Positions 1 to 6,795 of a DNA stretch of 20,236 nt are shown piece by piece. Source of the stretch: an uncultured Pseudorhodobacter sp. (GTDB lineage Bacteria; Pseudomonadota; Alphaproteobacteria; Rhodobacterales; Rhodobacteraceae); the NCBI GenBank assembly GCA_937910975.1, contig CALEMZ010000419.1, positions 1 to 20,236 of the forward strand, written 5' to 3'. Numbering within the stretch: position 1 is the first letter of the stretch; each line of letters opens with the position of its first letter. Below the pieces are notes generated by a model. That model did not search any database and had not been told where the DNA came from. It worked only from the letters and a program-made list of their open reading frames with translations. A program made the position numbers and the translations under genes.

Positions 1-98
1 ACTTATGCAGCCCCTTACTTTCGGGGGGGATTACCGATGTGGTTTGCACGCCAAAAGGGACTATATTTCGGCCTTGCAGGATAAGCCGTAAAGCATCC

Positions 99-1406
99 TC
101 ACGTTAAGCGTGTACCTGCCAGTGAATTAGAAGAGGCTGCGGTGACGCGCGCGCGCACAAGCTCGCCGACCTTACCGTTGAGGTCGGTCACATGGACAGC
201 ATGCAAGTGCTGCGATTTGCCAACCATTTGCCCCGGCCGACGCCCGGCCTTCTCATACAGAACATCAACGTCATGGCCGACCATCGCCTCTTGCGCTGCA
301 CGTTGCTGCACGCCAAGCAGCGCCTGCAGCTCCTGCAAGCGCGCATCCGCTACGGCAGTTTCCACGGCAGGCTTTTCGGCCGCAGGCGTTCCGGGACGGG
401 AGGAATACTTGAAAGAATAGGCCATGCCGTAGCCCACCTTGCGTATCAGCGACAAGGTGGCCTCAAAATCCGCATCCGTCTCGCCGGGAAAGCCGACGAT
501 AAAATCCGAGGTCAGCAAGATATCGGGGCGTGCCGTGCGAAACCGGTCCAGCACGCGCAGATAGTCGTCCGCCGTATGCTTGCGGTTCATCGCCTTGAGA
601 ATACGGTCTGAGCCGGATTGCACTGGCAGATGCAGATAGGGCATCAGCTGCGGACAATCCCCATGGGCGGCAATCAGGTCATCTTCCATATCATTAGGAT
701 GGCTGGTCATATAGCGCAGCCGGTCGATCCCCTCGACCTGAGCCAATGCACGTATAAGCCGGGCCAGCCCATAGCCCCCAGCGCTGTAAGCGTTCACATT
801 CTGGCCCAGAAGCGTAAGCTCGCGTACGCCGCGCGATGCCAGATTGCGGGCCTCGGCCAGCAGGCGTTCTGGCGGGCGACTAACCTCGGCCCCGCGCGTG
901 TATGGCACCACGCAAAAGGCGCAAAACTTGTCGCAGCCTTCCTGCACCGTCAAGAATGCCGTTGGGCCCCGCATCGCGCGGCGTTCGGGCAGGTGGTCAA
1001 ACTTATCTTCGGGCGGAAATTCGGTATCAATGGCACGTTCGCCAGTCTGGATGCGCGCCTCCATTTCCGGCAAGCGGTGATAGCTTTGCGGGCCAACAAC
1101 AAGATCGACCAGCGGCATCCGGCGCATGATTTCTTCGCCTTCGGCCTGCGCCACGCACCCTGCCACGCCAATTTTAAGATTCGGGTTGGCCTCTTTAGCT
1201 GACCGCAACCGACCTAGATCGGAAAACAGCTTTTCCGAGGCTTTCTCGCGGATATGACAGGTGTTGATCAGCACCATATCGGCATCATCCACCGTATCGG
1301 TTGTCACATAGCCGGTGGAACCAAGACTTTCAGCCATACGCTCGCTGTCATAGACATTCATCTGACAGCCATAGGTCTTGATAAACAGTTTCTTCGGCTC
1401 AGTCAT
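99..1406 (-). CDS. miaB: tRNA-2-methylthio-N6-dimethylallyladenosine synthase MiaB
   Basis: This radical-SAM methylthiotransferase converts N6-isopentenyladenosine at position 37 of certain tRNAs to its 2-methylthio form, in the cytoplasm. The 435 residues match the usual family length. The N-terminal UPF0004 domain carries the three cluster-binding cysteines C14 (in KTYGCQMN), C50 (INTCHIREKASEK) and C84 (VAGCVAQAEG). The radical-SAM CxxxCxxC motif follows at C158, C162 and C165 (EGCDKFCAFCVVPYTRG). The last ~65 residues have the position and character of a TRAM RNA-binding domain. The start is ATG with an AAGGGTG-like ribosome site just upstream. It is divergent from the gene at 1602. Any downstream operon partner lies outside the window to the left. 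The NTCHIREKA and GQNVNAY signatures favour MiaB over the related RimO and MtaB. Confidence 0.97.
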   Translation of the reverse strand: MTEPKKLFIKTYGCQMNVYDSERMAESLGSTGYVTTDTVDDADMVLINTCHIREKASEKLFSDLGRLRSAKEANPNLKIGVAGCVAQAEGEEIMRRMPLVDLVVGPQSYHRLPEMEARIQTGERAIDTEFPPEDKFDHLPERRAMRGPTAFLTVQEGCDKFCAFCVVPYTRGAEVSRPPERLLAEARNLASRGVRELTLLGQNVNAYSAGGYGLARLIRALAQVEGIDRLRYMTSHPNDMEDDLIAAHGDCPQLMPYLHLPVQSGSDRILKAMNRKHTADDYLRVLDRFRTARPDILLTSDFIVGFPGETDADFEATLSLIRKVGYGMAYSFKYSSRPGTPAAEKPAVETAVADARLQELQALLGVQQRAAQEAMVGHDVDVLYEKAGRRPGQMVGKSQHLHAVHVTDLNGKVGELVRARVTAASSNSLAGTRLT

Positions 1407-1601
1407 GGCAGCACCCTTTGCGTTCAGCCTAGGCGTTTACACCGCCCTGCCCTGACCCGCAACGCCGCGCATCTATCGCGGTCAGGAGCCGGGCCTGGTG
1501 ATACCTCGGGGCGCTGTGTCCGGGCTTGCCTTATAGGGCTGCAGTACCTTAACCTTTAGCGGCGATGCTGGCACATGAAAGCGCCAGAAACCGGGGAAGT
1601 T

Positions 1602-2471
1602 ATGCGTTATTCGAATTTGGCGACGTTTTTGGCACAGAAACGGGATGCCCTTACCATTGGCCCCATCGCCATCATCATGGCCGAAGACCCAGTAGAGGTG
1701 GAAAGCACCTTGCTGCACCATCTCGATATCGGGTTTCGGACAGTACTTTTGCTTGCCAACCCAGAAATCACTATCGCGCAGACTATTGAGGAAAAGGTTC
1801 AGCGCATCGATTTTGAGACGCATCACACCGATGCTATGGTCAAAGCAGTCAATCAGGTAGTCGAGGCCGCGCCCGGCGCATGGATCTATTACTGCTTTAA
1901 CGCCGAATACCTATTTCACCCCTTTTGCGAGACGCGCAACATCCGGGAATTGCTGGCTTTTCATAACGAAGAGCGGCGCGATGCACTGCTATCTTATGTG
2001 ATCGACCTTTATGCCGATGATCTGAACCGCCACCCCAATGCCGTTTCATTGGAAGAGGCGATGCTGGACCGCTCGGGCTATTATGCGCTTGGGCGGGCAG
2101 ATCCGGCAAACCACAATCATCCGCGCGAACGGCAATTGGATTTCTTTGGTGGCCTGCGCTGGCGGTTTGAGGAACATATTCCCGCCTCGCGCCGCAAGAT
2201 TGACCGGATCGCCCTGTTTCGTGCCAAGCCTGGGCTGCGATTACGCCCCGACTTCACCTTCTCCGATGAGGAATACAACACTTACGCCTGCCCTTGGCAT
2301 CACAACATCACCACCGCAGTCGTGTCTTTCCGCACCGCAAAGGCGCTGAAATCCAACCCCGGCTCGCGCTATGACATCCACGAATTCAAGTGGCACAATT
2401 CCACCAAGTTCCAATGGCACAGCCAGCAATTGATGGATTTGGGCCTGATGGAGCCGGGCCAATGGTTCTGA
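1602..2471 (+). CDS. Conserved protein of uncertain function, possibly glycosyltransferase family 2-like
   Basis: A soluble protein of about 289 residues with no signal peptide or membrane segment. It has an N-terminal alpha/beta-looking stretch (IGPIAIIMAEDPVEVES, then GFRTVLLLANPEI) that resembles the nucleotide-sugar-binding start of glycosyltransferase family 2-like proteins of Rhodobacterales. The C-terminal part is rich in aromatic residues, Trp and His (ACPWHHNITT, HEFKWHNSTKFQWHSQQ). I do not see an unambiguous DxD motif, so the glycosyltransferase reading is an inference. I prefer ATG 1602, because GGGGAAG at 1593-1599 sits just before it. The in-frame ATG at 1575, which would add 9 residues, has no ribosome site. 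It stands alone between divergent miaB and the convergent DUF2161 gene. Confidence 0.75.
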   Translation: MRYSNLATFLAQKRDALTIGPIAIIMAEDPVEVESTLLHHLDIGFRTVLLLANPEITIAQTIEEKVQRIDFETHHTDAMVKAVNQVVEAAPGAWIYYCFNAEYLFHPFCETRNIRELLAFHNEERRDALLSYVIDLYADDLNRHPNAVSLEEAMLDRSGYYALGRADPANHNHPRERQLDFFGGLRWRFEEHIPASRRKIDRIALFRAKPGLRLRPDFTFSDEEYNTYACPWHHNITTAVVSFRTAKALKSNPGSRYDIHEFKWHNSTKFQWHSQQLMDLGLMEPGQWF

Positions 2472-2473
2472 CC

Positions 2474-2493
2474 ATCCGGCCAGTTTGGCGGAT
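2474..2493. terminator. Weak hairpin between convergent genes
   Basis: ATCCGGCCA and TGGCGGAT can pair around a GTT loop with one bulged G, directly after the stop codon at 2471 and before the convergent stop at 2566. There is no T-tract on either strand, so it is a poor match to a classical intrinsic terminator. It may only slow polymerase or protect the mRNA 3' end. Confidence 0.25.
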
Positions 2494-2565
2494 CGGCGCG
2501 CGCGGGCGGGTGCTTCAAGGTGCTTCGATTTACAGGGAAGCCACGCTTCTGGCAAACGGGTAGGG

Positions 2566-3231
2566 CTAGGTTTCCGTCAATCCGGCAGCCATTTCGGCAT
2601 AATCTGCCAGTGCGGCCTGCCCCATGGGGGTGAGTTGGTAAATCCCCCGCTCCATCCGTTCGAACCAGCCGTAATGGTCATCGCGCATCTGGGCGGCGGC
2701 GCGCAGCACACCCGTGGCCTTGGCCACAACCGAGGCTTTGCATGGCCCCGCCTGCAAATGCAGCGCGCAACGGATTGCATCCTGACGGTATGAGGTCATT
2801 TTCTTCACCCCTGTGATGCCGCCTTGATTGGGGTCGCCCACCCGGCGCTCAAACTCGCGCAACAGCTTTGCTGCAGGTTTGGCTTTCAGCTTGGGCGCAT
2901 AGGGGCCGGGATCGAGATGCGCCTCCACCCCCTTGGGTCCCACGGCCAGAAGGCCCAACGACAGGCGACGGCACAGCGCGATAATGTCGCGGTAGCGCAG
3001 CTTCCAGCCCTTGGAGACAGGAACCGCCAGATAGACATGATCAAACAGCCCCTGCCGCACCACGCCCTGCATCACAAGCGCCAGTGAAAAGCTCAGCTTC
3101 ATTTCCACGATCACAGGCGGATCATCGCCCCGGCGGGCCATGATATCGCAATCCCCTATTTCGGCTTTCACCTCATAGCCTTGCGCCTCCAAGTAGGCCT
3201 TGAGGGGGGCGTAAAGATCGGCCTCTCGCAT
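2566..3231 (-). CDS. DUF2161 family protein, putative PD-(D/E)XK phosphodiesterase with C-terminal winged-helix-like region
   Basis: A protein of 221 residues matching the DUF2161 family, which is described as a predicted PD-(D/E)XK phosphodiesterase. The core is visible near the N terminus: D29 in GDCDIMARR, then E43-M-K45 in VIVEMKL, spaced as in the endonuclease-like fold. The C-terminal ~80 residues (SYRQDAIRCALHLQ onward) look like a small winged-helix DNA-binding unit with a replication- or regulator-like alternation of helices. Its substrate is not known to me. It starts 10 bases after the irr stop codon on the same strand, so it is probably co-transcribed with irr. The start codon lacks a strong ribosome site, which fits translational coupling. 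There is no sign of toxin or restriction partners beside it. Confidence 0.85.
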   Translation of the reverse strand: MREADLYAPLKAYLEAQGYEVKAEIGDCDIMARRGDDPPVIVEMKLSFSLALVMQGVVRQGLFDHVYLAVPVSKGWKLRYRDIIALCRRLSLGLLAVGPKGVEAHLDPGPYAPKLKAKPAAKLLREFERRVGDPNQGGITGVKKMTSYRQDAIRCALHLQAGPCKASVVAKATGVLRAAAQMRDDHYGWFERMERGIYQLTPMGQAALADYAEMAAGLTET

Positions 3232-3241
3232 CGCGCGCAGG

Positions 3242-3661
3242 TCAGGCCCGGCGGCGCAGGCGGATCACCACATCGACCTTGGAAATCTCGGTCCCGGCAG
3301 GCAGATCGGGCAGGCGGGCAATCTCAAGCTGGTCGGTGCGGGCATCCGTCAGCTCCGCCGTGTCTTCCCAATAAAAATGCGGGTGATCATCCATCCGCGT
3401 GTCGAAATAACTTTTGGAACCGTCGACTACGACTTCTTGCATTAGCCCCGCCTCACAAAAAGCGCGCAGGGTGTTGTAGACGGTGGCAAGGCTGACGCCC
3501 TCCCCCGTTTCGGTCGAGGCCGCAAACAGGCTTTCGGCGGTGACATGACGGTCCACCCCATCACCGACCAACAGGCACGCCAGCGCCACGCGCTGACGGG
3601 TCGGGCGCAGCTCACCTTTGGCCAGCCATTCGGTGCCGCGTTTCACTGCCTGATCAAGCAT
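3242..3661 (-). CDS. irr: Iron response regulator Irr (Fur superfamily)
   Basis: Irr is the alphaproteobacterial Fur-family repressor/activator that responds to iron through haem status and acts on DNA in the cytoplasm. From the preferred start it has 139 residues. The winged helix spans about residues 15-80 (RPTRQRVALACLL, SLATVYNTLRAF). The diagnostic Irr segment is DDHPHFYWED, with the HxH pair H93/H95. The C-terminal LPAGTEISKVDVVIRLR type of ending is typical of Irr, and the zinc CxxC motif of classical Fur is absent. The N-terminal haem motif (GCPWQD) of Bradyrhizobium Irr is also absent, as in other Rhodobacterales. ATG 3661 is chosen because AAGGTGG (3669-3675) precedes it, and the likely promoter (3690-3719) overlaps the longer TTG reading at 3706. 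It is divergent from fabA. Confidence 0.92.
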   Translation of the reverse strand: MLDQAVKRGTEWLAKGELRPTRQRVALACLLVGDGVDRHVTAESLFAASTETGEGVSLATVYNTLRAFCEAGLMQEVVVDGSKSYFDTRMDDHPHFYWEDTAELTDARTDQLEIARLPDLPAGTEISKVDVVIRLRRRA

Positions 3662-3689
3662 TTGCCATCCACCTTGTTTGTCCCTCTTC

Positions 3690-3719
3690 CATATAAGGCC
3701 GATCAACGGTGTTTTTCAA
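3690..3719 (-). promoter_or_regulatory. Probable housekeeping sigma promoter of irr
   Basis: On the minus strand TTGAAA (3719-3714) and TATATG (3695-3690) are 18 bases apart. They are close to the consensus -35 and -10 hexamers. The transcript would start about 20 bases before the ATG at 3661, leaving a short leader that contains AAGGTGG. I see no convincing Irr or RirA operator in the irr-fabA gap. Confidence 0.5.
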
Positions 3720-3761
3720 CCCGAATGAGTGCCGCAACCCCCTGCCATCGTGCCACCGCCC

Positions 3762-3790
3762 TTGCCAGCGTTTAAGTCCGGGTGCTATTG
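3762..3790 (+). promoter_or_regulatory. Tentative fabA promoter
   Basis: TTGCCA (3762-3767) and CTATTG (3785-3790) are 17 bases apart, 36 bases ahead of the fabA ATG. The -35 is good and the -10 is poor, so this is only a candidate. It would drive fabA-fabB-fabI. Confidence 0.3.
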
Positions 3791-3826
3791 GAAGAAAAGA
3801 GCAGTTCAGGGAAGGGGCATTGCCAC

Positions 3827-4336
3827 ATGGCACAGTTTCCGACGAGTTTTGACAAAGAGGGTTTGCTGAAATGTGCACGGGGGGAATTGTTTGGCCCCGG
3901 CAATGCGCAGCTGCCCGCCCCGCCGATGCTAATGATGGACCGCATCACTGAGGTTTCAGAAGATGGCGGCGCGCATGGCAAGGGCCATATCGTGGCCGAA
4001 TTTGATATCACACCCGACCTGTGGTTCTTTGAGTGCCACTTCCCCGGCAACCCTATCATGCCCGGCTGCCTTGGCCTCGATGGCCTTTGGCAGTTGACCG
4101 GGTTTAACCTTGGTTGGCGCGGCTGGCAGGGGCGTGGCTATGCACTGGGTGTGGGTGAAGTAAAACTGACCGGTATGGTGCGGCCTGACCGCAAGATGCT
4201 ACGCTATTACGTAGATTTCACCAAAGCCATTCAAACCCGCCGCCTGACCATGGGTGTAGCCGATGGCCGGGTTGAAGCGGATGGTGAGGTTATCTACCTC
4301 GTCAAAGACATGAAGGTCGCGCTGTCCGAAAGCTGA
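3827..4336 (+). CDS. fabA: 3-hydroxydecanoyl-[ACP] dehydratase/isomerase FabA
   Basis: This enzyme dehydrates 3-hydroxyacyl-ACP and isomerises trans-2- to cis-3-decenoyl-ACP, the branch point for unsaturated fatty acids in the anaerobic (oxygen-independent) route. The 169 residues match the FabA family (E. coli 172). The active-site pair is visible as H71 in FFECHFPGNPIMPGC and D85 in LGLDGLWQL. The hot-dog fold region runs through GYALGVGEVKLTG. The start at ATG 3827 is preferred over the upstream GTG at 3782, because GGAAGGGG sits about 9 bases upstream and the family begins at this point. It is followed by fabB after 61 bases and then fabI, forming a fatty-acid operon. Divergent irr may link iron status to this region, but no operator is seen. 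Confidence 0.97.
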   Translation: MAQFPTSFDKEGLLKCARGELFGPGNAQLPAPPMLMMDRITEVSEDGGAHGKGHIVAEFDITPDLWFFECHFPGNPIMPGCLGLDGLWQLTGFNLGWRGWQGRGYALGVGEVKLTGMVRPDRKMLRYYVDFTKAIQTRRLTMGVADGRVEADGEVIYLVKDMKVALSES

Positions 4337-4397
4337 TCTGAGTTCCCACGTCCAAGGGTATATTACGCCCAAGAGCATTTGTAGAAGGAGAGCGCCC

Positions 4398-5624
4398 ATG
4401 CGCCGCGTCGTTATCACCGGTATCGGTATCGTCTCGCCCATCGGCAACACCGCCGCCGAGGTAGAAGCCAACCTGCGCGCCGGAAAGTCGGGCATTGTCG
4501 CAGCACCGGAATATGCCGAGCACGGTTTCCGCAGTCAGGTCCACGGGATGCCGCAGATCGTGCTGGAAGACCATATCGACAAGCGCGACCTGCGCTTCAT
4601 GGGGCCGGGGGCTGCCTATAACTTCATCGCGATGGAACATGCGATTGCTGACGCGGGCCTGACCGAAGCCGAAGTATCCAACGAACGCGCGGGCCTGATC
4701 ATGGGGTCGGGCGGACCGTCCACCTCCAACTTCTTTCAGGCGCATAACATCGTGATCGAAAAAGGCGCGCCCAAGCGGATGGGGCCGTTCATGGTCACGC
4801 GCTGCATGTCCTCCACCAACTCCGCCTGCCTTGCCACGCCGTTCAAGATCAAGGGCGTGAACTATTCGATCACCTCGGCCTGCTCCACCTCTGCGCATTG
4901 CATCGGCAATGGCACTGAGCTGATCCAGATGGGCAAGCAAGATATCGTCTTTGCCGGTGGTGGTGAGGAATTGCATTGGACGCTTTCGTGCCTGTTTGAC
5001 GCGATGGGCGCGATGTCGTCGAAATACAACGACGCCCCCGAAACCGCATCGCGCGCTTTTGACGCCACCCGCGACGGCTTTGTCATCGCCGGCGGCGGCG
5101 GCGTTGTGGTGCTGGAAGAGTTGTCACATGCGCTGGCCCGCGGTGCCAAGATATATGCCGAAGTGACCGGCTATGGCGCCACTTCCGATGGTTCCGACAT
5201 GGTCGCGCCTTCGGGCGAAGGCGGTGAACGCTCGATGAAACTGGCGATGTCGACCCTGCCCGAAGGCCGCCGCGTGACCTATATCAACGCCCACGGCACC
5301 TCGACCCCCGCAGGCGATGTGACCGAAGTAAAGGCCATCCGGCGCGTCTTTGGCGAAAGCGCAGTGCCGCCGATCTCCTCGACCAAATCGCTGACGGGCC
5401 ATTCCCTGGGTGCGACTGGCGTGCATGAGGCGATTTACTCCTTGCTGATGATGCAGGGCGGTTTCATCACCGCCTCGGCCAACGTCACGCAACTCGACCC
5501 GGAGCTGAAGCCCGAAGAAATTGCCACTGAATACCGTGAAGTGGAACATGACAGCATCTTGTCCAACTCCTTCGGGTTTGGCGGGACCAATGCCACGCTG
5601 TTGATGACAAAGTATAAAGGATAA
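4398..5624 (+). CDS. fabB: 3-oxoacyl-[ACP] synthase I FabB
   Basis: This condensing enzyme elongates acyl-ACP with malonyl-ACP and extends the cis-3-decenoyl-ACP made by FabA, so it is needed for unsaturated fatty acids. It has 408 residues, the normal length for KAS I. The thiolase-fold catalytic set is complete: nucleophile C162 (SACSTSAHC), H299 (NAHGTSTPAGD), K330 (SSTKSLTG) and H335 (TGHSLGATG). The C-terminal signature SNSFGFGGTN is present. A strong ribosome site GAAGGAG (4384-4390) lies 7 bases before the ATG. The pairing with fabA, and the NSACLATPF and SITSACSTSAHC segments, favour FabB over FabF. The stop codon is 3 bases before fabI. Confidence 0.97.
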   Translation: MRRVVITGIGIVSPIGNTAAEVEANLRAGKSGIVAAPEYAEHGFRSQVHGMPQIVLEDHIDKRDLRFMGPGAAYNFIAMEHAIADAGLTEAEVSNERAGLIMGSGGPSTSNFFQAHNIVIEKGAPKRMGPFMVTRCMSSTNSACLATPFKIKGVNYSITSACSTSAHCIGNGTELIQMGKQDIVFAGGGEELHWTLSCLFDAMGAMSSKYNDAPETASRAFDATRDGFVIAGGGGVVVLEELSHALARGAKIYAEVTGYGATSDGSDMVAPSGEGGERSMKLAMSTLPEGRRVTYINAHGTSTPAGDVTEVKAIRRVFGESAVPPISSTKSLTGHSLGATGVHEAIYSLLMMQGGFITASANVTQLDPELKPEEIATEYREVEHDSILSNSFGFGGTNATLLMTKYKG

Positions 5625-5627
5625 CCG

Positions 5628-6419
5628 ATGGCCGATCTGATGACGGGCAAGCGAGGCCTTGTGATGGGCGTCGCGAACGAACGTTCGATTGCCTGGGGCT
5701 GCGCGCGTGCGCTGGCGGCAGAAGGGGCGGAACTGGCCTTCACCTATCAGGGCGACGCTTTCGGCAAACGGCTGGAGCCGCTGGCGGCTTCGGTCGGGTC
5801 CAGCCTGATGGTCGATGTGGATGTGACCGATGATGCCTCGCTTGATCTGGCGTTCAGCCGGATCAAAGAAGAATGGGGCACAATTGATTTTCTGGTCCAC
5901 GCCATCGCTTTTTCGGACAAGAACGAATTGACCGGCCGAGTCAGCAACACCAGCCGCACCAACTTCAAAAACACTCTGGATATCAGCTGCTTTTCCTTCA
6001 TCGACGTGTCACGCCGTGCCGCCGAATTGATGCCTGATGGCGGCTGTTTGATGACGATGACCTATGGCGGATCTAACCGCGTGACGCCCAATTACAACGT
6101 AATGGGCGTGGCCAAGGCGGCGCTGGAATCTGCGGTGCGCTATCTCGCCGCCGATCTTGGGCCGCAGAAAATCCGCGTTAATGCCATCTCTCCCGGGCCA
6201 ATGAAAACCCTTGCCGGGGCGGCCATTGGCGGCGCGCGCACCACCTATCGCCATGCCGAAAACAACGCCCCCTTGCTGACCAATGCCAGCTTGGATTCCG
6301 TCGGCGGCACCGCAGTCTATCTGGCGTCAGATTACGGGATGCACACGACCGGCGAGATCATCCGCGTCGATGGCGGCTATCACGTACTGGGCATGCCGCG
6401 CGCAGAAAATATCAGCTAA
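5628..6419 (+). CDS. fabI: Enoyl-[ACP] reductase (NADH) FabI
   Basis: FabI catalyses the last reduction of each fatty-acid elongation cycle, turning trans-2-enoyl-ACP into acyl-ACP. It has 263 residues and the divergent short-chain dehydrogenase layout of FabI. The NADH-binding start is GVANERSIAWG, and the catalytic set is Y146, Y156 and K163 (TYGGSNRVTPNYNVMGVAKAA). ISPGPMKTLA and the VDGG segment near the end also match. The ATG lies 3 bases after the fabB stop with AAAGGA just upstream, so the two genes are translationally linked. The position equivalent to E. coli Gly93, where triclosan binds, is Ala94 here (HAIAFSD). Confidence 0.97.
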   Translation: MADLMTGKRGLVMGVANERSIAWGCARALAAEGAELAFTYQGDAFGKRLEPLAASVGSSLMVDVDVTDDASLDLAFSRIKEEWGTIDFLVHAIAFSDKNELTGRVSNTSRTNFKNTLDISCFSFIDVSRRAAELMPDGGCLMTMTYGGSNRVTPNYNVMGVAKAALESAVRYLAADLGPQKIRVNAISPGPMKTLAGAAIGGARTTYRHAENNAPLLTNASLDSVGGTAVYLASDYGMHTTGEIIRVDGGYHVLGMPRAENIS

Positions 6420-6502
6420 AATATTGGCTGTGGTTTCATCGCAGCAAAACGTAATGCTCGGGGCCCATTAATCGGCTTTACGCAACCTCACCAGCGCAGC
6501 TT

Positions 6503-6739
6503 AAATTCCCAAACTGCGGGGGGGTTATAGGCGACCCGCACTGGCTGGACGAAGGCCCTATACAACCGATGGAAGCGATGGGGGTATTCGCTCGGATTGT
6601 GTCGAGGCTGGGTGCCGGGTGGGATAACTATTATGGCTTGCTGGCCGAAGTGATTGCCGGGGAGGAGGTGGAGATCGCCCTCTTTCGCGCCCATGCGGCA
6701 CATTATAGCTATCTCTTTTATATCCTGCGCACGGCTTGA
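6503..6739 (+). pseudogene. Probable C-terminal remnant of an unidentified gene
   Basis: A plus-strand frame is open from 6455 to a TGA at 6737-6739. From about KFPNCGG it reads like real protein: GDPHWLDEGPIQPMEAMG, then GWDNYYGLLAEVIAGEE, then ALFRAHAAHYSYLFYILRTA and a stop. Codon third positions lean to G/C, as in neighbouring genes. No ATG with a ribosome site precedes this stretch. The only internal ATG with any length gives 57 residues and lacks a good ribosome site. I read it as the 3' end of a gene whose 5' part was lost, although an expressed small protein from ATG 6572 is possible. I do not recognise the family. Confidence 0.45.
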
Positions 6740-6762
6740 CTTGAGGCGGGGATTAAGGCGCA

Positions 6763-6794
6763 ATAGGTCCAGATGATTGCCCAGATGAGGCCAG
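6763..6794 (-). promoter_or_regulatory. Candidate TauR operator before tauR
   Basis: ATAGGTCCAG (6763-6772) is the reverse complement of CTGGACCTAT, 9 of 10 bases identical to the CTGGACCTAA found before xsc. A much weaker second copy, ATGAGGCCAG (6785-6794), lies 22 bases away and runs into the tauR ribosome site. Lying this close to the start codon suggests autorepression. TauR of Rhodobacter capsulatus is known to bind direct repeats. Assigning these bases to TauR is an inference. Confidence 0.45.
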
Positions 6795-6795
6795 T

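Larger units (their letters stand above)
6420..6795. other. Gap between fabI and tauR
   Basis: This 376-base gap has no intact gene. It holds an open plus-strand fragment ending at 6739, described separately, and a candidate TauR site close to the tauR start. No intrinsic terminator with a T-tract is visible after fabI. Confidence 0.6.

Noticed and set aside
3662..3706. Upstream TTG start for irr adding 15 residues
   Set aside because: The likely promoter overlaps it and the good ribosome site is before ATG 3661.
3782..3826. Upstream GTG start for fabA
   Set aside because: The extra 15 residues have no counterpart in FabA, and the ribosome site lies before ATG 3827.
5124..5900. Long minus-strand open frame opposite fabB and fabI
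   Set aside because: It spans the junction of two well-supported genes, has no ribosome site and shows low-complexity shadow composition.
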